Assembly: GCA_009741485.1 (NCBI GenBank)
Contig: CM019214.1
Location: forward strand, 56,834,894 to 56,898,893
Reading direction: 5' to 3'
Length of the DNA: 64,000 nt
DNA from: Malurus cyaneus samueli
Lineage: Eukaryota; Chordata; Aves; Passeriformes; Maluridae
The position numbers and the translations under genes are program-made. The notes beneath the pieces are model-generated. The model did not search any database and was not told the origin of the DNA. It worked only from the letters and a program-made list of their open reading frames with translations. Positions 35,334 to 48,739 of this stretch are shown here, piece after piece. The stretch's first letter is position 1. Every line of letters begins with the position of its first letter.

Positions 35334-36490
35334 AATGCAATATGATCTCTGCTTGTTAGTGCTAAATAGAGATGGTCTCATCTTCCTGGCCATGCCCTAA
35401 GCAATATAAAATTCCTGTTTGTAAGTAGACATCACTGCTATTTCAATGCTTATCACTAAAATTAAATAATTGTAGTTGGCGCTACATGATTAGATCAAAA
35501 TAGGAATGATTTGGGAAGTGAGGAAGAACAAATGATTCACAGTGAACTATTTAATAACAATTAGCCTCTTTCCCAAGTGTCAGATGCCCACAAGTAGCTT
35601 AATACTTTCTCAACCATATTAATTCCCTGTGACTGTTCACCACATATTTTGTCTCAATTACATGGATGTTAAATTCTTCATTTGAACTGTTTATTCAAAA
35701 GCATTATTATTTTTCTTGAAAAAAATTAGTTTAGTGAATGGATAAATGTAAATGAACTCAGGTTTCTGGTGCAAATATCTTAGATTAAAAATTCATAATT
35801 TACTCTCTCATATATTTGCTATGTGAGAAGTAAACAGATTGTTAGGAGAAAGTTTTCATTAGAATGCCTGCAAGTATTGTGTGTACAGCTAGAAGATATT
35901 TAATAGCAATGTTCTGTTTGGTAAGGTAGTCTTCTAGAATGGGAAACCAAGCGAAAAATTTTAACCTAGTTCTCTCCACACATCAAAAAACCCTCCTTCA
36001 TGTCAGTATTGAAAGAAATAGGTCTACATTAATTTCTTTCTTGAGCCAGTTTCCTCTGCATAGTCTGTAATGTGTTGGCATAAGTTCTGATGTCTATTTC
36101 CCCTTTTTCTCTAACACACTCAGACACTCACTGAGCAACCTTATCTATGAAAAGCTGTCTACAGCAGGATAGAGGTCAGTCTCACCCCTTGCCCAGGAGT
36201 CCCTGCAACAATAGTTTAAAGGGTGTAATGTGGCCTCTGTTTTTATCAGCAAATGTGACAGGTCTTTGGCAGAGCTCTCCTAAGCTCTTCCTCCTCTCAT
36301 TTCAAAGTGCTTTACTGCATTTTGCATATTCTTTTTCTAAAAGCTAGCTTCCACAGGAAAGACCAAAATAACCCCTAAATCCATTCCCTACAACATTTCA
36401 TGGTGGTGATGAGGCTCTCCATAGAAGACTATTGAGATGTTAGTGTTTACTAGAATCTGCTGCTTTTCAATCCTTTTATTCTTTTGTATG
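35334..36490. other. Non-coding, nothing recognised
   Basis: Unique AT-rich sequence; no element recognised. Confidence 0.5.
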
Positions 36491-36562
36491 AACCCATTGA
36501 TCACTCATTTGTGTTGCACATGGACTCATTCAAGCATAAACAAGGTTGAATTTAGCCAGCTG
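36491..36562 (+). repeat. Unidentified dispersed repeat, copy 1
   Basis: This 72-base segment aligns without gaps to 41579-41650 with 57 identical positions by hand count (79%). Shared cores include ACTCATTTGT, TCATTCAAGCATA and CCAGCTG. Both copies are on the + strand, about 5.1 kb apart. The flanks do not align clearly, so the element boundaries are unknown. In the frame open in both copies, differences fall about equally on all three codon positions, which argues against coding constraint. It is not CR1. It could be an old SINE or DNA-transposon relic. Confidence 0.6.
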
Positions 36563-37129
36563 TTACTGCTGTGTTTGACCATAAAGGAGAATCAGCTCAT
36601 GCATGAGCCAGTTTTTGTTAACTCTGATGCCTTTGTCATCATTTTTCTTTAAATGCATCTGTAGAGAGATCCCAGAATTAAATTTCCTCAAAGTGTCAAA
36701 TTCATTATAAAGCTTGGTATGAATGTCTGCAGCTGATGGACACAAGGCTAGTAAAAGGGCAAGGAAATGAGACAGGTCTTGCATTGGAAGCCATTGTACA
36801 GAAGGCAGCTACTGCTGCTGCCATGTAGATATGCTGACAAAGACTCTATGTGTTGCTCAGATTCCTTTTTGTAGCTATACTCACAACTTATACTTGCTGA
36901 GACTTGGTTTCCATTTCTTTCCATGTCTATTATTTTATCCTTATCACTTCAATACCTTTTCTCGAGAGACTTGAAGACAGGCCATCATTGCAGTAGGATT
37001 CTCAACACCTCTTTTTTTCTTATCATACACATACCTCTCCAAAATTAGAAATGCCTGGTTTTAGACCAGCAGAACTGGTGATGATAATCATGGTTAGTCC
37101 ACAGTCTACATCCCCAGACAAGCTTATAA
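36563..37129. other. Non-coding, nothing recognised
   Basis: Unique sequence between the repeat copy and a degenerate repeated patch. No feature was recognised. Confidence 0.5.
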
Positions 37130-37290
37130 GGATGGGGAACATCCAAGGTCAAGCCAGGAAATCAACAGCAAGCCCAGGATAGGATCAGGTCAGTAGACAG
37201 CAAGAAGAATCAGACACAGCCCAGGAATTTCTGGGCATGTTTACAGTGATGAGACAGGTCTGAGGTCAAGCCAGAAAGTCATCTGCCCTG
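37130..37290. repeat. Degenerate internal repeat rich in AGGTC/CAAGCC
   Basis: AGGTCAAGCCAGGAAATCA near 37145 recurs as AGGTCAAGCCAGAAAGTCA near 37263, with further CAGGTC and GCCCAGGA motifs between them. This suggests a decayed minisatellite or an old transposon with internal repeats. No family was recognised. Confidence 0.4.
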
Positions 37291-39969
37291 GTATTTGCCC
37301 TAGGTTCACTAAAGCTTTTGTTTAATGAGCTTTATTCAAATTGTAATCACCAGCACCTATACTATTCAAGTGGGAAATCCAAAGAGTTTGACCTGGTAGA
37401 CAACCTCTTTTTGTTTTCTTATAATTCTAGACATACCCTGTGGGAGCTACAATGAGAAAGAAAAGCGTGAGCTTTCTCCAAACCACTTCTTTTTTCATAA
37501 CATATTCTTATTCACAAGGCAAATACTGCATGCACGTCTGTTTTCCTGCTAGCAGCATAGTGTTACATTTGTTTTGGATTTGTTTTGCTTGATTCATAGC
37601 TATATTCTGCAGACTTTTCCCTGAGTATCATCAGTATTATCCTGTTCAATGCCTATTCTGAAGCAAGGTCTCCCATTCTGCTATCTCTGTAGCGAGATTT
37701 GCTTTTCAAGCTGTCCCCAAAGTCATTCTGTACTGCAGTTAATGTATTTTATAAACAACAGATGCTCCTTGCCCCTTGTCCACCTTAAATGATTGCTGTC
37801 AAGATGTAGCATCAGAATAGGCCACCTTGGCAACAAACAAACATAAAATACGCCATTCCAAAGTCTGGACTATAGTGCTTGTCAGTGCTAAATGCCCTGG
37901 CTGGAGATGTGAACATAATTCCAATTCTTCTGCCTTTTCTCTGGGTTTAGAAAAACAGCCTTCACAGAACACTTGAAATTCTGACAAAAGAATCCATTTA
38001 ATGAATTATGCTCCAAGTAAATGCAATCATGCATATGGTCAGTGGGTAAGATTCACACCCATAACCAATGCAAAAGAACAGTAGAAGGCAAAATTTACCA
38101 TTTTACATTTGAGCTAACTCTCCTTCTTTCATTCATTCTAGAATTGTTTTGACTGTGAACTGAAAAAAAAAAAAAATCCTCCAGCATGATAAGGGCTATT
38201 TTTCATCCCTTACCAGAGAAATTCAAGAGATTTTACATGGTAACTACGGGTGAAGCTTTAAAAGACATGTGAAGATAAATCAAATTCTCTTATACCTCCT
38301 CTCATTGACTTGTCCTTAAGTTCTGCTGGATTGAAACCAATGCAGTTTTAATGATTAATTTTTCTCAGGCTTTATTTTCTCTGCTTTCTTTTCTCAGAGG
38401 AAATTTTAAAATATAATTGTATATTTTTCTTTTAAAACCTATGTTCCAGTTATGTACTTTTTGGTACATAGTTTACAGAGACTTGTAAATTCAGGAGAAC
38501 TAGCTAAGGGAAGTAAGCTGAGTTGTCAGAGTTTAATTCTGGACATTGCATTTTCATTGTGAAAAGGTTCAAGTAGCTGAAAATCACCAGAAATTACTGT
38601 CACTTAAATCCTTTATTTACATCTATTACAGCTGAATCACTGTTAGTTCTAAGAGTCCCATGGCCTGTGCTGAGTTCTGTAAGATGATTAAGAGGTATGA
38701 ACCTCTGAAATTATTTATGTGTGATATGTTAAAAAGTTATGCCAGTTGAAACCTTGTGCCAAAAAAATGAGCATAATTTGTAAAGATACACAATTGTGAA
38801 TTTCCTTTAAAGCAGACAAGAGAAAGCTGATTTGTGTGAGTTTGCACACCAAGGACCCTGAAAATAGTAACATTAGGATCCCAACTTACTATAACTTAGA
38901 CATTGTTGCCTTTTGGAATAATGATTGAAACCATTTATACACTTTGTATTTTTTACTTTATACATCAGCAGAATGAAAGCAAGTAAAAAATATTCCAAGT
39001 GAATTTAATGGAAAGGGTTCTAATTTACAGGACATCATGAATAATTTTCGTACTTCCCCCATACAAATTAATAATGTGAAATGTCTATTAATTCACCTAT
39101 TTTGCTCCTCTCTAGTACAATAAATCTACCCTGGCCTTACATGAGTCTATCTTAAATGAGAAAGTAATGAGAAGCTCTCTTAGAAAGCACCTACTTGGCC
39201 AATGATTTGAGGAAAATTTCTGACCACACACATAGGAGGGGAAATCTATAATAGATAAATTAGACATACAATTCAAAAGAAATTTCCATTTAAGAAATAA
39301 AATATATATGGCTATAAAACCCCTTTTCGTGTGTCTAATTTTACTATACCATTCCTAACAGAGATTGCACACAAAATTCTGCCATTTCCACCCATTTCTA
39401 ACTTTCTGACAACCTAGTGCCAACAGTGATTTCATTTACAGAATATTACTAAGATCTTTTTTCATTTACAGTATTTTAGAACATGCTATTATATAGAGCA
39501 AAAAGTAGTCACTGTGATCAGCTCTCCTCTGAAATGTTAAAACTTGGAAGAGACAGCATTTCATTATCTACTCCAGCATTGTTGAATGTAGAGTGAGATC
39601 CCAACACCAATTCAGTGTTTTTCTGCTTATATATGCAATATTCATACCAGTGCTTTCAGCTCATGTGTCTTAATGGGAGTTTACATACAGCTGATAAACA
39701 CTCTGATAAATTAATTTATTTTCCCCAGTCACATAGACGTGGAATGTAAGTTCTTATTTTCCATTTCATTCAGTCTGTGACCACATATTTGGGAATAATA
39801 AACCACAAATATTTTTGCTTGTTTCAAGTTTAGATGCATCCATATAACTTCCTAGCAACATATTATTCTTCCCATTATTTAATATTTTGCAGTCTTTATC
39901 AGTCATGGTTTAATGTATGTTGCAATAGTAATGTGAAATAGAGGGGTGCAAAAATCTAAGAGCACTGAG
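37291..39969. other. Non-coding, nothing recognised
   Basis: AT-rich unique sequence with an A run near 38163. No gene or repeat family was recognised. Confidence 0.5.
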
Positions 39970-40272
39970 GGCAATTTTTCACATGTGTAGATGGTGACAG
40001 GACAAGGGAATGGTTTTAAACTAAGAGAAGAGAGATTTAGATTAGATGTTAGGAAGGAATTATTTACTCAAGAAAGTAGAGAGGTATTGGAACAGGTTGC
40101 CCAGAGAGTTTGTGGTTGCCCCATCCCTGGAACTGTTCAAGGCAAGCAAGGTAAGGTTGGATGGGGCTCTATGCAAGCTGTTCTGGTGGAAGGTGTCACT
40201 GCCCATGGCAGAGGGATTGGAACCAGATGATCTTTCAGAAATCTTCGAACCCAAACCATTCTGTAACTATGA
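39970..40272 (+). mobile_element. CR1 LINE 3' fragment, sense
   Basis: GATGGTGACAGGACAAGGGA opens a sense CR1 segment. It continues GAACAGGTTGCCCAGAGAG, GCCCCATCCCTGGAACTGTT and GGTTGGATGGGGCTCTATGC, and ends CCCAAACCATTCTG near 40264. Read from 40046, the translation contains YWNRLPREFVVAPSLELF, the CR1 C-terminal signature. A small local duplication (GGCAAGCAAGG) breaks the frame. The terminal ATTCTGTG repeat is eroded. Confidence 0.94.
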
Positions 40273-40770
40273 CTCACATCTGCACATAAGGGGATCAGGG
40301 GCAGATCTGTGTTCTCTGAGCCAACTTTAATACAAAGACTCTTTAAATCTAGCCTCTTGTACAGCAGACTGGCTATATTCACAGTCTGTGTTGTTCCTCT
40401 GATACCAAGCACAAGCACCTTTACTATTTGGAGAAAAAATTCAGGTCACATACCTGAAGTAATGTGAGAATTGTTTTGGACAATTGAGAAGGGCAATGGA
40501 TTGCTTGAGAAGGGCAATGGTTAAGCAAACAGCCACAGCCAGTTTGGTGGTCATCTCCTCTGTCTTTCCAAACATACTAGTAATTATTGGGCATTGTACT
40601 TTATTTCTATATTGTAAAAATAAGGAAACAAAATCTACATAATTTACAGCACATCATCCAAGAAAAATGCTTCTATTTGTTGTGTAAGTAATCTGGCACA
40701 TTTCTTGCAAAGAACATCTATGGAAATTGTCATTATTCACATTTTTAATTGCAGCACACTTAGCAACTGT
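40273..40770. other. Spacer between two opposed CR1 copies
   Basis: About 500 bases of non-CR1 sequence. TTGAGAAGGGCAATGG is tandemly duplicated at 40484-40499 and 40505-40520 (21-base period). Nothing else was recognised. Confidence 0.6.
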
Positions 40771-41200
40771 ATGACAGAATGGATCAGGTTAGAAGGGACC
40801 ACAGGGGATCATCTGGTCCAACCTCTCCACTGAAGCAGGATCATCCCAGAGCACATAGCACAGGACTGTGTCCACATGGTTCTTGAATATCTCCAGTGAG
40901 GGAGACTCCACAACCCCTCTGGACATCACATTCCAATGTGCAGTCACCCACTCGGTGAAGGAGTTCTTTCTCATATTCAGGCAGAAGTTCCTGTGCATCA
41001 GATTCTGCCCCTTGCCTTGTGTCCTATTGCCTGGCACCACCAAGGAGAGCCTGGCTCCATCCTATGGATATCCTCCCTCCAGATACCTACAGATATGGAT
41101 GAGGTCCCCTCTCAGACATCTCTTGTCAAGGCTGAACAGCTCCCTCAGCCTTTCCCCATAAGAGAGATGCTCCAGTTCTCCAATCATCTTTGTCAGCCTA
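40771..41200 (-). mobile_element. CR1 LINE 3' fragment, antisense
   Basis: The + strand reads GGGGATCATCTGGTCCAACC, then CCCAGAGCACATAGCACAGG, AATATCTCCAGTGAGGGAGA and GATGAGGTCCCCTCTCAGAC, ending with CCAATCATCTTTGTCAGCC. This is the reverse complement of a typical avian CR1 tail. On the minus strand, 40789-41043 reads RKNSFTEWVTAHWN and VVESPSLEIFKNHVDTVL, the CR1 C-terminus. It belongs to a different subfamily from the sense copy at 39970, judging by its 3' sequence. Confidence 0.95.
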
Positions 41201-41578
41201 AATCAATATGTTATTTCTAATTCCAGCCTACAGCTACTACTGATTAGCAAGAGATTTAAAAAACATTGACAATGTCTTTCAAGGTTAAAAAATTACCGGA
41301 AGCTTTTCAAACTGTCAGTTTTTTTGCAGCAAATGAAGTGTACTGCTTAAAGAGAAGTGAATGAAGCTAAACATTTACTTGATATTGATTCAGTCCACAC
41401 AACAGATGGCAACATGGATGCAAATAAAGTGCTTGTCCTTTTATTATTATTAGTTAATATTTACATCACTGGAATGTCCAGAGGCCTCAGTCAGGAGCAG
41501 AAACCCATTATGCTAGACACACACAAATACACACCGGAACATTTTGTTCCAGTACCATCTTTCTCCTACTGCACACTA
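41201..41578. other. Non-coding, nothing recognised
   Basis: Unique sequence between CR1 and the second copy of the unidentified repeat. Confidence 0.5.
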
Positions 41579-41650
41579 AACTCATGGATGACTCATTTGT
41601 ATTGCCCAGAGAGTCATTCAAGCATACAGAGGGTTGATTTCCTCCAGCTG
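41579..41650 (+). repeat. Unidentified dispersed repeat, copy 2
   Basis: Ungapped match to 36491-36562 (57 of 72 positions), same orientation. It sits inside a 103-codon + strand open frame (41357-41668) that I regard as chance because the substitution pattern between the copies shows no codon-position bias. Confidence 0.6.
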
Positions 41651-44600
41651 CTCTTAGTTATAACCTAAGCAGCAAGAGAAAGAAGGAAAAAATGAAAGAA
41701 AGTTTCATAAAGGCAGAATTTCATTTTGAAGGTTTTGCCTTATGTTTCTTATCATACAGATTTCTTGGAATACCCTTTCTTTCTCTGCTTTCTCAGGTTA
41801 TCTTCTCAGTTTCCACATTTCCTTCGTTTCTGTACCATACCACTTATTTTCTTAATGGTGTCTCCTTTTCTTTGATGCGTTCTCCTTGCTTATTCTCCAC
41901 CACTTCCATGGCACATGCTTTTACCAATATATCACCCTTGTCCTCCAAGCCTGGCAAAACACTAGGAGCAGTAAAAGAGTTAAAAGTGCATGGCATTTAC
42001 TGGCCAACAAATACATCTTTAAATATTAACTGAACTTGTGCATTCAATTTTCAAATTCAAAATATTCCACAGCTTTTATTCAGAGTGTGATGTATTTCAA
42101 TGATACTGGTTAATATGTTATAGTATTCTATACGATCAGTTCTACAATACAATTGATTATTACATATAATCAATTCTCCATGGAAAAGCCTCTTTGGCAC
42201 CAATTTTTTTGTCTGAGGACAGTTTCTATCGGGTAACAGGAGTGAGGCCTCCTCCCACGCCATTAATCCTTGCTCTCAGCAGGTGCATATTTCTGTCTCT
42301 CACAATTGAGTCCTAGTGGAGTTTGAAACTAGATTTCAATCAACTGCTTTCTGAACCTGTGGATGGGTCTCAGCTACATGGGTATACAAAGTTTTTTCTC
42401 TCCTCTTTGCCTGCTTTCTCACCTTTTAGAAGGAAAAATTGAAAGTCTACTAAGAGTTTTGATGTTTAAGATTGAAACGGGACCCACTTTTTAGCTCACT
42501 TCAAATGCGGTAGAAATTCAACTACCTAAAAAGAAGAATAGGTTTTTATTATTTTAGAATTAAAGAAATAGAAAAATCATGCTTTGAATGGAAATTTTGT
42601 TGCAGCAGAAACTACAAAGTGTTATAGTATTAGCCTTACAAAAGAAGTCTTAAATGTAAAAGAAAGCATTACTTTGCACAAAAAAGAATTTTAAAATTCA
42701 ATTAGCATTAAAGAAATATTATTAAGAGAAGTATTGCTTAGACTTATATCAAGGATGTCGACTTCTCAAAGAAATTAAGTGTTCCTGATGACATTTAAAG
42801 GAGGAAAATCCATTATATTTGCAGTCAATCATCACTAAGATTCACAGTTAATATCATACCGCTACCTTTTATACCTCTTCAAAAAAGTCACAGATGATGA
42901 TTTGTGCATAGAGGTTCCCACAACATTAATTTGATGAAATGTTAATTAGTTTTTTTGTTGGTAGTATTTTTCTTTAGTAACTCTTGGGCCTCAAAGAAAT
43001 ATATCTGTACAGGTTGCTGAGTGGTACAGCTTAGCCTAAACTTGCATTCACTAAAACCAGTTAATAAGTACATTCACACTAAGATTTTTGGCAACTATTG
43101 TCTAACACCATGAGGTACTGGAGTCTGGTAACAGTCATTACTAATTATTGAGGTGATCCTTTGACTCATAATTTCTTTGTAGTGAAGAAAAAACTTCATG
43201 TTGGTAACACCAAACCCAAGGATAATTATGTGCAATCTTCATGCAGCTACTCCTATGCAAGACTGGTAAAACTGTCCCAATTATTACTGAGATGAACTAT
43301 TACAGGAAAAAAGAAAGACTGCAATATTCCCCCAAAGAAAATAAGGATATGGTGTTCCATTCAAATACTTTTATAAATGTTATCTTTTGTCAGGAGATGG
43401 TGTTCATAAAATACTTCTTGTAGGATTATTTAGTTAGGTGTATTTCCTGTAAATCAAATAGAAGTGCTAAGCCAAGCTCTGTCTGGAAAACTGGAGGAAA
43501 TTAACTTGACTGCCTAGGTTTGATAAGCAGTAATTTCTGTTTCTTTGCTAATAATTCTGGCTTTAGAAAGAACAGGAAATAGTGAATTAAAAATTGACCT
43601 AGAAGTTAAAATAATGGGAGGGGAAGATTGATCCATAATGGCAAATAATAGACCAATGTTATTTGTGAACATTTCCACCTCAGGAGGTTTTGACAACAGA
43701 TACTGTCTCATGATCATGAAAAACTTTTGCTATTCAGCCGTTATTGATCAACTAACCTTGTATCTTCCACAGCTTATTGGCCAGTATTGATAGCCTCCAT
43801 TCTGCACAAGATGACCTCTTGTCCTTCCAGAGGATCCAGCAAAATTATTGTTCTTTATTTGACGAGGTTTCCTATACAGAGTTTTCTGGCTTCAAATGAA
43901 GTATTCCCAACTTATCTGAATATTTCCTTTTAATACTGCCATCTTACTCAGTCTAAAGACATAATATCGAGTGGGAGACCATAAATAGATGCACGAGCCA
44001 TACATGATGTTCCTAAGGAATGAGATAAAAATGTTGTATTCCTTCTGGAATAAAGCTTTGGATCAAATCCCATCAAGTAACTCTAGCGGTATTAGTTACA
44101 TGACTAGATTTTACTCCCTAACTCTTTGATTTATCTTCAAATTTGATGTAAGCAACAACCCTGGAATTTATTTCCAAGCATGGATTTTTGCAATTAAATT
44201 GAAATGTGGTGGCCTGACATCACCGAAAATGCCTTAGAACATGTGCCGTGAACTGCATATGTTCTCCATAAGTCCCTAACGCATTTTGGTAGCACAATGA
44301 GTGTCAGAGTGATTGCAGCTCCACAGCCAGGAGCCCATTATCTCTTTCAGAGCAGTGATCTGTACCCAGTTCAGCCAGTGTTCTTGGCAGTGGCACATGT
44401 CTAATCACAAGATTGTGCTCACTACCTCATGCCAGCTATGGCAATGCCATAACCCTTCACTGACAGCCTTGATGACCTTCCTTTGTGCCAACCCAATTGA
44501 AAAAGTAAAACCCAGGAATGACAAGACTATGGTGTGAGGTCACACATTCAGATTCTAGCAGTAAATCACTGGCTTCAAATTCCAAGCTGGAAATAATGAA

Positions 44601-45979
44601 TGCCATTATACTGAGAGTGTAGCTCTCAGTATTAAAAAAAGTTATTTTTAATGTATCTTAAAAGCAATGTAAGTATGGATTCAGAAAGTCACACAAGCTT
44701 CTTCTGCTACTGCACATAGTAGTAGCCTCTGGAGAAAGAAGGTCAGACTCTATTCTTGTTTGTGTCAAGGACTCAAAGCAATATTCCCGGTTGGCACTGG
44801 GGACAAAGAAGAATCTCACCCTTAAAAGCTCATATTAAAGTCAGGTTGAAGAGCTTCTTTTGCTTGGCTTCAATTTGTGTGTGTTGGGCTTGGTTTCTGT
44901 CACTGTTGTTTTGTTTTTTTTACACAATTCAACTGGATACTGATGAGTCACTTTTACTTAAGCCTAACATATTTGAAAGAAAAAGGTTTCAGACTGTATG
45001 AAAAATCAAATGTAAGGCAGATTTATGTGGCTAATATGACTTAGAGGAATTTTCATAACTCTTTTGGTATTCTTATTGCACAAAAGAAAAAAAAAAAAAA
45101 AAGCCCAAAAGTTTTAATATGTCTTGCCTCTGACAAACCAGGGATTGTTTTCAGTTATAGTTCTTTATGAGCCACATCATTTGCCATGTGTCACATTTAT
45201 CAAATAATGCTTATTAATAAAGTTAATCTTGAGTTTTTGACTAATTCATCTGAAAAATCTTTAGCGCCCACGCATGATATAACCTTTTTATAAATGTGAG
45301 TCATTTACTTAAACTAAGGAAATGTTTATGGCAGTGTAAAACATTAATTAGTTATCAGTCTGAGAAGATACCAGGAACTAATGTTCAAACTCCTTGTATT
45401 TTAACAGATGTCAAAGAGATTAAGTCAAACAATTAACCTTCATATGTCAAAAAATGTCATAGAGGAGAACAAGTCCTTAGTGTATCTGTTAAACACAGAG
45501 AAAAGCATACAAAAGCAAGCAAAAATGTGATCAGCAAAAAAAAGACAGAAAAATACGGACATATATTTTACACTGGATGTTATTTGGAGTACTTCTAGCC
45601 TTCAGTTGATGCTTCACATTGTTTGGGCAGCGTGTGCCAGTGCCACAGCAAATCCATTCCTTAGAATGTAGTCTGAAATAAAACAAGTGTTAAATCATGA
45701 TCATAGTTTACTAACCCATTTTAAATAATATGATGCAGTGACTCTGCATTGCCTTAATTTTGGGGACTGACTTGTCCTTGGTTAAATAATGCCCTTGTAA
45801 AATTGCAAGGCAAAAATAAACTGTTTTCCTCTTAACTAAACACAGATAACCCTGTGATGTGAAATTACTGAAAAGATGTGATTTGGGGAAATTACAGTCC
45901 CTTGCTTAGTATGTATTGTGCATGCCCTACAGCCTCCCCTAACCAGTAGCTCCCAATTTCATTTAAATTGTAATGATTT
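41651..45979. other. Non-coding, nothing recognised
   Basis: More than 4 kb without a recognised gene or transposon. A run of about 17 A lies at 45087-45103. The segment near 44230-44550 is GC-richer than its flanks but matches no family that I know. Confidence 0.5.
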
Positions 45980-46135
45980 CCTTTAAGGACAATTACGTTG
46001 CCTAAGAGCAATGCATGCATAATAATGCTGCTTTGGCATGGTTCAGTATAGAACGAGAGTAATAACTGTTTATTAATATGATAATTAACTGTTAATGCTT
46101 AGCAACCTAATTATATCTGTTAAATAACTTACATT
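45980..46135. promoter_or_regulatory. Possible conserved non-coding element
   Basis: CAATTACG (45990-45997), ATGCATGCATAATAATG (from 46011), an RFX-like half site TTAGCAACC (46099-46107) and an adjoining CTAATTA (46107-46113) are packed into 125 bases, with CpGs retained. The arrangement resembles conserved developmental enhancers. Conservation was not testable here. Confidence 0.2.
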
Positions 46136-48739
46136 TTAAAGCCAAATTCTAACAGAAGGAATTCTATTAAAAATAATAAAAAGCTATGAATATTATAGTA
46201 AAGGCACAGTTCCAGTTTAAAGTGCTGGATTTTGACTTCACTTTCATGAAACAAATTTTGGATTTCTGCATATTTTGAACAAAAGAAGCTGTAAGGGCTT
46301 CCTTGCTTTAACAGAAGATCTTTCAATATTAGAATTTGGGCTTATTTCAGAAAATCCATGAATATCATAAAATGTGAAGTAATTAATAAGGCTATGTGTA
46401 CTCTTTAGGGTTATTAGAAAGACTTGAAAAAGGCAAAGACTTGAGAAAGGCAAGAGTTGCACATGTTTCTTTAACAGTGATCTTAGTAAATTTTCTTATT
46501 ACTTTTCCTTTCTTTGGTATAGCAACAAGAACTATACTGATATTGAACCAGCACATCAACAAAAGCAACCCAAATACAATAAGAGCAGTAAGATTTCTGT
46601 GGCATACCTCAAAAAGGTGGACTAATTAGTGGTAGTCTGAAGGAATAAAATCAAGCATAATCAACTACCTAAATGATACAGCTTATGAAAAAAAAAAAGC
46701 TTATTCTTTCTTTAGCCTAAATAAGAAATGCCGCAGAGGAATGAGGCAGTCTTCAAGTCAGAAGTTAAGTAAAATTAAGGAAGAACTGAATTGAGCAAAG
46801 TCAGTGAACTGAAAACAAATTGTCTTTAACTGAACAAAGAAATGTTGAAGTGAATCTTTATAATGTATTTCTATTATATGCATAGCAAAACCAGCAGTAG
46901 TTTATTCCAAATATTCAAAATTAATTTTGGACAATTGTTCTCTGAAGTACTTAAGATATGTGTGCCATTTGATTATCTCTTCCCTCACTCACTGGATCTG
47001 CAACCTATGCAGCAAAAGTCACAGTTTCAGCTCTGTGGCTGCTAATTTCTATTGTGTTCTTCTCATATCTTGACTATACAATGCTTAAAAACATCATAAT
47101 TACAATTTCCATTGTCTCTCTTTCACAGACTGAAAAAACAGCCCAGGAACTAATTTACCTCAGAATATCTAGAAGCACAGATAAGAACAAGTCTAGGTAT
47201 CCTGATGACAATGCCATATCACGGGACTCTGTAATTCAGAAAAACCTTAACATTTGTATAAGATGAAAGTGGAAATCTTCCACCTTACTTTCTTTTCTAC
47301 AGCATCTTCTTTTGCCCTGTAGTTTTGAGGACTATTATTTTTCATGTGGTTTATCTACACTAAGATTTAGTCCAGATTTTTTTATTATAACAAAGTTTTT
47401 TGAAATTCTATCAACCCTTCACTTATAGGATTTCCTTCCCTCAGCCCTTTCCTCTGCTCATCCCTATTGAGTTAAATAAAAGCATAATGTAGAATAATTT
47501 TACGTGATCCTTTTGATCTTCTTTCTTTCATAGCTCTGAATCTGGTTTTATAACCTGTCTCCTATCATCTTCATTATCATAATCTACAATTCTGTTCTTC
47601 AGAATAAAGAATACAACTGGATTCAGTATTCAAATTAAGTTCTTTCTGTGGCATTCCAACATAATTCATTGAAAGTTTTAATTATCAACTAGCAGTTGAA
47701 TTTGATTTTGTTCCAAAGTTAAGACCAACTGGCATTTGCAGAATACAATGTCATACCAGCCAATGTCACCTGGCTGGGAGACAGACACTTATTGACCCAG
47801 TCTCTTTTTCCCTAGGAATTCATTGACATGCTAAGGTCAACATATAAGGGGCATGTTGAAAAACATTAGGGGTGATAGGTAATACAGGTGATTCAAAATA
47901 CCCTGTAGAGATGCAGAAGTTCTGTATTAACTCTCTAGACACTGGATGGGACTTTAAAATATAGACATGACAAATGACAAAAAATTAAAATATATCTTAA
48001 TAATGGAAATTTGAATCACAAAGATAATGGTAGGAGAACTAACTGACACAAAGTGTACTCTCACATGTCTTATTAGCCCCACTCTAGAAAATTTCATTTG
48101 TAAGAATTGAAGGAAGAAAAAAGGAACACTGAAATTTGTGACCTTTCATCACAACTGGAATAAATCAACTCTAAAATAAAAGGGCATAACACTAGCACTC
48201 TGCATTCTCCACACTGAAGAACCTCATTTATCTCTTAGAAGAGAAATGGATTCTTGGCAAACTGAGCTGGCTGACAGTGTTCTGACTTGTTTGAGCCAGC
48301 TATTTCAGGGTGATTCATTAAGATCTATTAACACAAAATTTAAGATGCCTGACTTTTCACTTTTTATTTCAGAATTAAAAATTCTGCTGCAGTGAGGTCA
48401 ATTAAACCCTGTATTATTATCAAGCTGATAAAGTAAAAGATACTTTTCCTTTAACTCATTTATGGATGGTGCAACAGACTATACTGGGTCCCAGAACTGT
48501 ACCGCAATCAGAATTGGGAGATGGAGGTATCACTGGACACAAATACATATATACATGAAATAATTGTGAATTACATGAATCTCAGTATTATTTGAGTATT
48601 TACACCCTGCAAGGGATTTGTGTTTGCATCCCTTTAGGTGTAGGTGCTGAAAAGAGAGAAAGAAGGAGACAGAATTGCTCAGAGGAATGGAAAGCACATA
48701 CCAATGCAGAACTGGTTAGTACCTACACAACATATATGA
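46136..48739. other. Non-coding, nothing recognised
   Basis: AT-rich unique sequence. Open frames up to about 100 codons are unconvincing. The stretch just before 48740 may be non-CR1 DNA abutting the next element. Confidence 0.5.

Noticed and set aside
39991..40330. Open frames reading ...YWNRLPREFVVAPSLELF...
   Set aside because: These are CR1 reverse-transcriptase remnants, not host genes.
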